Shown here: in pieces, positions 41,062 through 42,749 of the stretch | How positions within the stretch are numbered: position 1 is the stretch's first letter | How the letters are laid out: each line of letters starts with the position of its first letter | DNA from: Rhizobium pisi | GTDB lineage: Bacteria; Pseudomonadota; Alphaproteobacteria; Rhizobiales; Rhizobiaceae | DNA length: 42,749 nucleotides | Assembly: GCF_003938655.1 (NCBI RefSeq) | Contig: NZ_RJJT01000037.1 | Coordinates: 1-42,749 of the forward strand | Direction of reading: 5' to 3' | Position numbers and translations under genes: made by a program | The notes under the pieces: generated by a model | What the model saw: the letters and a program-made list of their open reading frames with translations, nothing else | Told to the model about the DNA's origin: nothing | Databases searched by the model: none

Positions 41062-41853
41062 ATGTTCATACCACTCCATGATGCCAACACGCTGAAACAT
41101 ATCAAGGTTCAGTGGGTGACGCTCGCCCTGATCACCCTGAATGTGGCAATCTGGCTTCTGACCAGCCTGGAAAGCGAACAGGCCTCCCAGGCGACGACGG
41201 TCGCTCTCGGCTATATCCCGGCGATTGCTTTCGGCCACGCCGTGCTGGCGCAGGGCCTCGAAATCGTGCCGGAGCCGCTGACCTACCTCACCTATGCCTT
41301 CGTCCATACCGGCTTCTGGCATCTGGCTTCCAACATGATCTTCCTTTGGGTCTTCGGGGATAACGTCGAGGATGCGATGGGGCATCTGCGATTCCTGGTT
41401 TTCTACATTGCCTGTGCTGCTGCCGGCGCGCTTTGCCATGGCCTGCTGGGCACGACCTCGGAAGCGCCGTTGGTCGGCGCGTCGGGGGCGATCTCCGGCG
41501 TCATTGCCGCCTATGTCATACTGCATCCGCGCGTCAGGGTCTGGGTGCTGGTGTTCTTCCGTGTGCCCTTGCCGCTGCCGGCCTTCGTGCCGCTGCTTTT
41601 GTGGATCGGCCAGCAATTCCTCATGCTGGCGATCACTCCCGATGGAGACGTTTCCTGGGGCGCCCATGTCGGCGGCATCCTTGCCGGCGCTCTTCTGATT
41701 CTCGTTTTGCGCCGGTCTGACGTGCCGCTCTTCGATCGGGAAATCGTGACACCTCGCGCGGTGAGAAATGAAACCGGCAGCGGCCCAGCCGTTGCGGCCG
41801 GCACGGACGGACGAACGGCGCCGCGCCTTCCTTGGGGTCGCGGCCGGCAGTGA
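41062..41853 (+). CDS. Rhomboid family intramembrane serine protease
   Basis: 263-aa membrane protein with six hydrophobic helices. The catalytic dyad is intact: S141 in GASGA and H202 in the helix starting with HVGG. The conserved HTGFWHLASNMIFL segment supplies the oxyanion-stabilising His/Asn. It should cleave single-pass membrane proteins within the membrane; the target is unknown. The tail (about 235-263) is a basic, disordered cytoplasmic extension. The ATG at 41062 has GGGGGG before it. Its stop codon is immediately followed by the palindrome upstream of etfB. Confidence 0.93.
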   Translation: MFIPLHDANTLKHIKVQWVTLALITLNVAIWLLTSLESEQASQATTVALGYIPAIAFGHAVLAQGLEIVPEPLTYLTYAFVHTGFWHLASNMIFLWVFGDNVEDAMGHLRFLVFYIACAAAGALCHGLLGTTSEAPLVGASGAISGVIAAYVILHPRVRVWVLVFFRVPLPLPAFVPLLLWIGQQFLMLAITPDGDVSWGAHVGGILAGALLILVLRRSDVPLFDREIVTPRAVRNETGSGPAVAAGTDGRTAPRLPWGRGRQ

Positions 41854-41855
41854 TA

Positions 41856-41871
41856 TTGACGTGAACGTCAA
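41856..41871. promoter_or_regulatory. Operator-like palindrome upstream of etfB
   Basis: TTGACGT and ACGTCAA form perfect 7-bp arms around GA, three bases past the rhomboid stop. An A/T-rich -10-like TTATAT/TATATT lies at 41874-41881, so the palindrome sits in the spacer or -35 region of a probable etfB promoter. The TTGACGTNNACGTCAA layout resembles operators of MerR-type regulators of fatty-acid and branched-chain amino-acid breakdown, such as LiuR, as I recall them. Confidence 0.55.
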
Positions 41872-42030
41872 CGTTATATATTGCCGAGGCAAATCGCCTG
41901 TCAGCGTCATGGAAGCGTTGTCTTTGGAGGAAAAACGCGTATCCATGTCGCCATTCGACAATCGGAGCGGCGCCTAAGCGCGCATTTTCCTAAAAACGCT
42001 GAAGCCAGTTTCTCTCGAAGGAAGGACCCC

Positions 42031-42749
42031 ATGAAGATTCTCGTCCCAGTCAAACGGGTTGTCGACTACAACGTGAAGATCCGGGTACGTCCGGATGGCA
42101 CGGGTGTTGAGCTTGCCAATGTGAAGATGTCGATGAACCCGTTCGACGAGATCTCGGTGGAAGAGGCGCTGCGGCTGAAGGAAGCCGGCAAGGCTGAAGA
42201 GGTGATCGTGGTGTCAATCGGTCCTGCCAAGGCCGAGGAGACGCTGAGGACGGCACTTGCCATGGGCGCCGACCGGGCGATCCTGGTCGAGACCGACGAT
42301 CAGGTCGAGCCGCTGGCGGTTGCCAAGATCCTGAAGGGTGTGGCCGAGGCCGAGCAGCCCGGCCTTGTTATCGTCGGCAAGCAGGCGATCGACGACGACT
42401 CGAACCAGACCGGCCAGATGCTGGCAGCACTGATGGGTTCGGCTCAGGCGACCTTTGCCTCGAAGATCGAGATCGGTGACGGCAAGGCGACCGTGACCCG
42501 CGAGGTCGACGGCGGCCTGCAGACGATCGAGATCAAGCTGCCGGCGGTGGTCACATCGGATCTGCGCCTGAACGAGCCGCGCTACGCCTCGCTGCCGAAC
42601 ATCATGAAGGCGAAGAAGAAGCCGCTCGACAAGAAGGCTCCTGCCGATTTCGGCGTCGACACGACGCCGCGGCTGAAGGTGCTGAAGACCGAGGAGCCGT
42701 CGGGCCGCAAGGCCGGCGTCAAGGTCAAGTCGGTCGCCGAACTGGTCGA
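42031..42749 (+). CDS. etfB: Electron transfer flavoprotein beta subunit, cut by right edge
   Basis: Partial: 239 codons are present of a usual ~249. EtfB and EtfA form the FAD/AMP heterodimer that carries electrons from acyl-CoA and other dehydrogenases to ETF-quinone oxidoreductase. The start MKILVPVKRVVDYNVKI, the KMSMNPFDEISVEEALRLKE segment and the AMP-binding VIVGKQAIDDDSNQTGQMLAALMG region are diagnostic (each longer than the family average of conservation). The ATG at 42031 has GAAGGA upstream. The frame stays open to the window end, and etfA presumably follows. Expression is probably controlled from the palindrome at 41856. Confidence 0.96.
   Translation, partial: MKILVPVKRVVDYNVKIRVRPDGTGVELANVKMSMNPFDEISVEEALRLKEAGKAEEVIVVSIGPAKAEETLRTALAMGADRAILVETDDQVEPLAVAKILKGVAEAEQPGLVIVGKQAIDDDSNQTGQMLAALMGSAQATFASKIEIGDGKATVTREVDGGLQTIEIKLPAVVTSDLRLNEPRYASLPNIMKAKKKPLDKKAPADFGVDTTPRLKVLKTEEPSGRKAGVKVKSVAELV

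Noticed and set aside
41768..41977. 69-codon open frame spanning the rhomboid end and etfB upstream region
   Set aside because: It lacks a ribosome site and runs through the palindrome and promoter-like region of etfB.

Overview
The window reads as a high-GC alphaproteobacterial chromosome segment, most likely from the Rhizobium leguminosarum/etli group. This rests on the gene set and order (lysC-ptsP-prfA-prmC-DUF4167, PPIase/secA, argJ-GNAT-mutT, ATR-rhomboid-etfB), on interspersed palindromic repeats of the type common in Rhizobiaceae, and on an rRNA-type promoter at the left edge. It is almost entirely housekeeping DNA. I see no phage, transposase, CRISPR array, conjugation gene or recognisable defence island. 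Species and gene-order statements are recalled knowledge, not the result of a search.

Layout. 1-185: leader and promoter of what looks like an rRNA operon running leftwards out of the window. 499-6110: an M23 cell-wall endopeptidase, then clpB with a heat-shock-type promoter, then a DUF4167 protein with Asn/Gly-rich tracts. 6455-12051: a leftward block of lysC, ptsP (nitrogen-PTS enzyme I), prfA and prmC; prmC modifies the release factor encoded next to it. 12348-16481: ubiG, then a leftward comF-grxC-nitrilase-DUF1178 run, then a methyltransferase. 16497-19616: a lone Flp-type pilin, a small membrane protein, and argJ-GNAT-mutT. 19617-19842: two unrelated palindromic repeats in one gap. 19843-23686: a periplasmic parvulin-type PPIase divergent from secA.

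23855-29390: a polysaccharide flippase immediately followed by a FemAB/CelD-like acyltransferase, then an acyl-CoA ligase and an aldo/keto reductase. 29448-31449: a TetR repressor divergent from an MFS transporter, with two related palindromes between them. 31577-32544: tRNA-Leu(CAA) and two small proteins of unknown function. 32758-36164: a Kef-type antiporter ending in a cyclic-nucleotide-binding domain, an unknown protein, a DedA/YqaA-type membrane protein and DsbB. 36174-39303: an HNH nuclease with a TTG start, an AlkA-like glycosylase nose-to-nose with gluQ, and a YihY-family membrane protein. 39380-42749: an SDR, a twin-TM protein, a PduO-type cobalamin adenosyltransferase, a rhomboid protease, and etfB cut by the right edge behind a perfect operator-like palindrome.

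The most interesting points are regulatory or architectural rather than a new multi-gene system: the antiporter whose usual TrkA-N gate appears replaced by a cNMP-binding domain; the alkA/gluQ pair with no intergenic DNA; the paired TetR/MFS operators; the palindrome before etfB; a diverged repeat shared by the lysC and argJ upstream regions; and the flippase/acyltransferase pair as a possible surface-glycan module.
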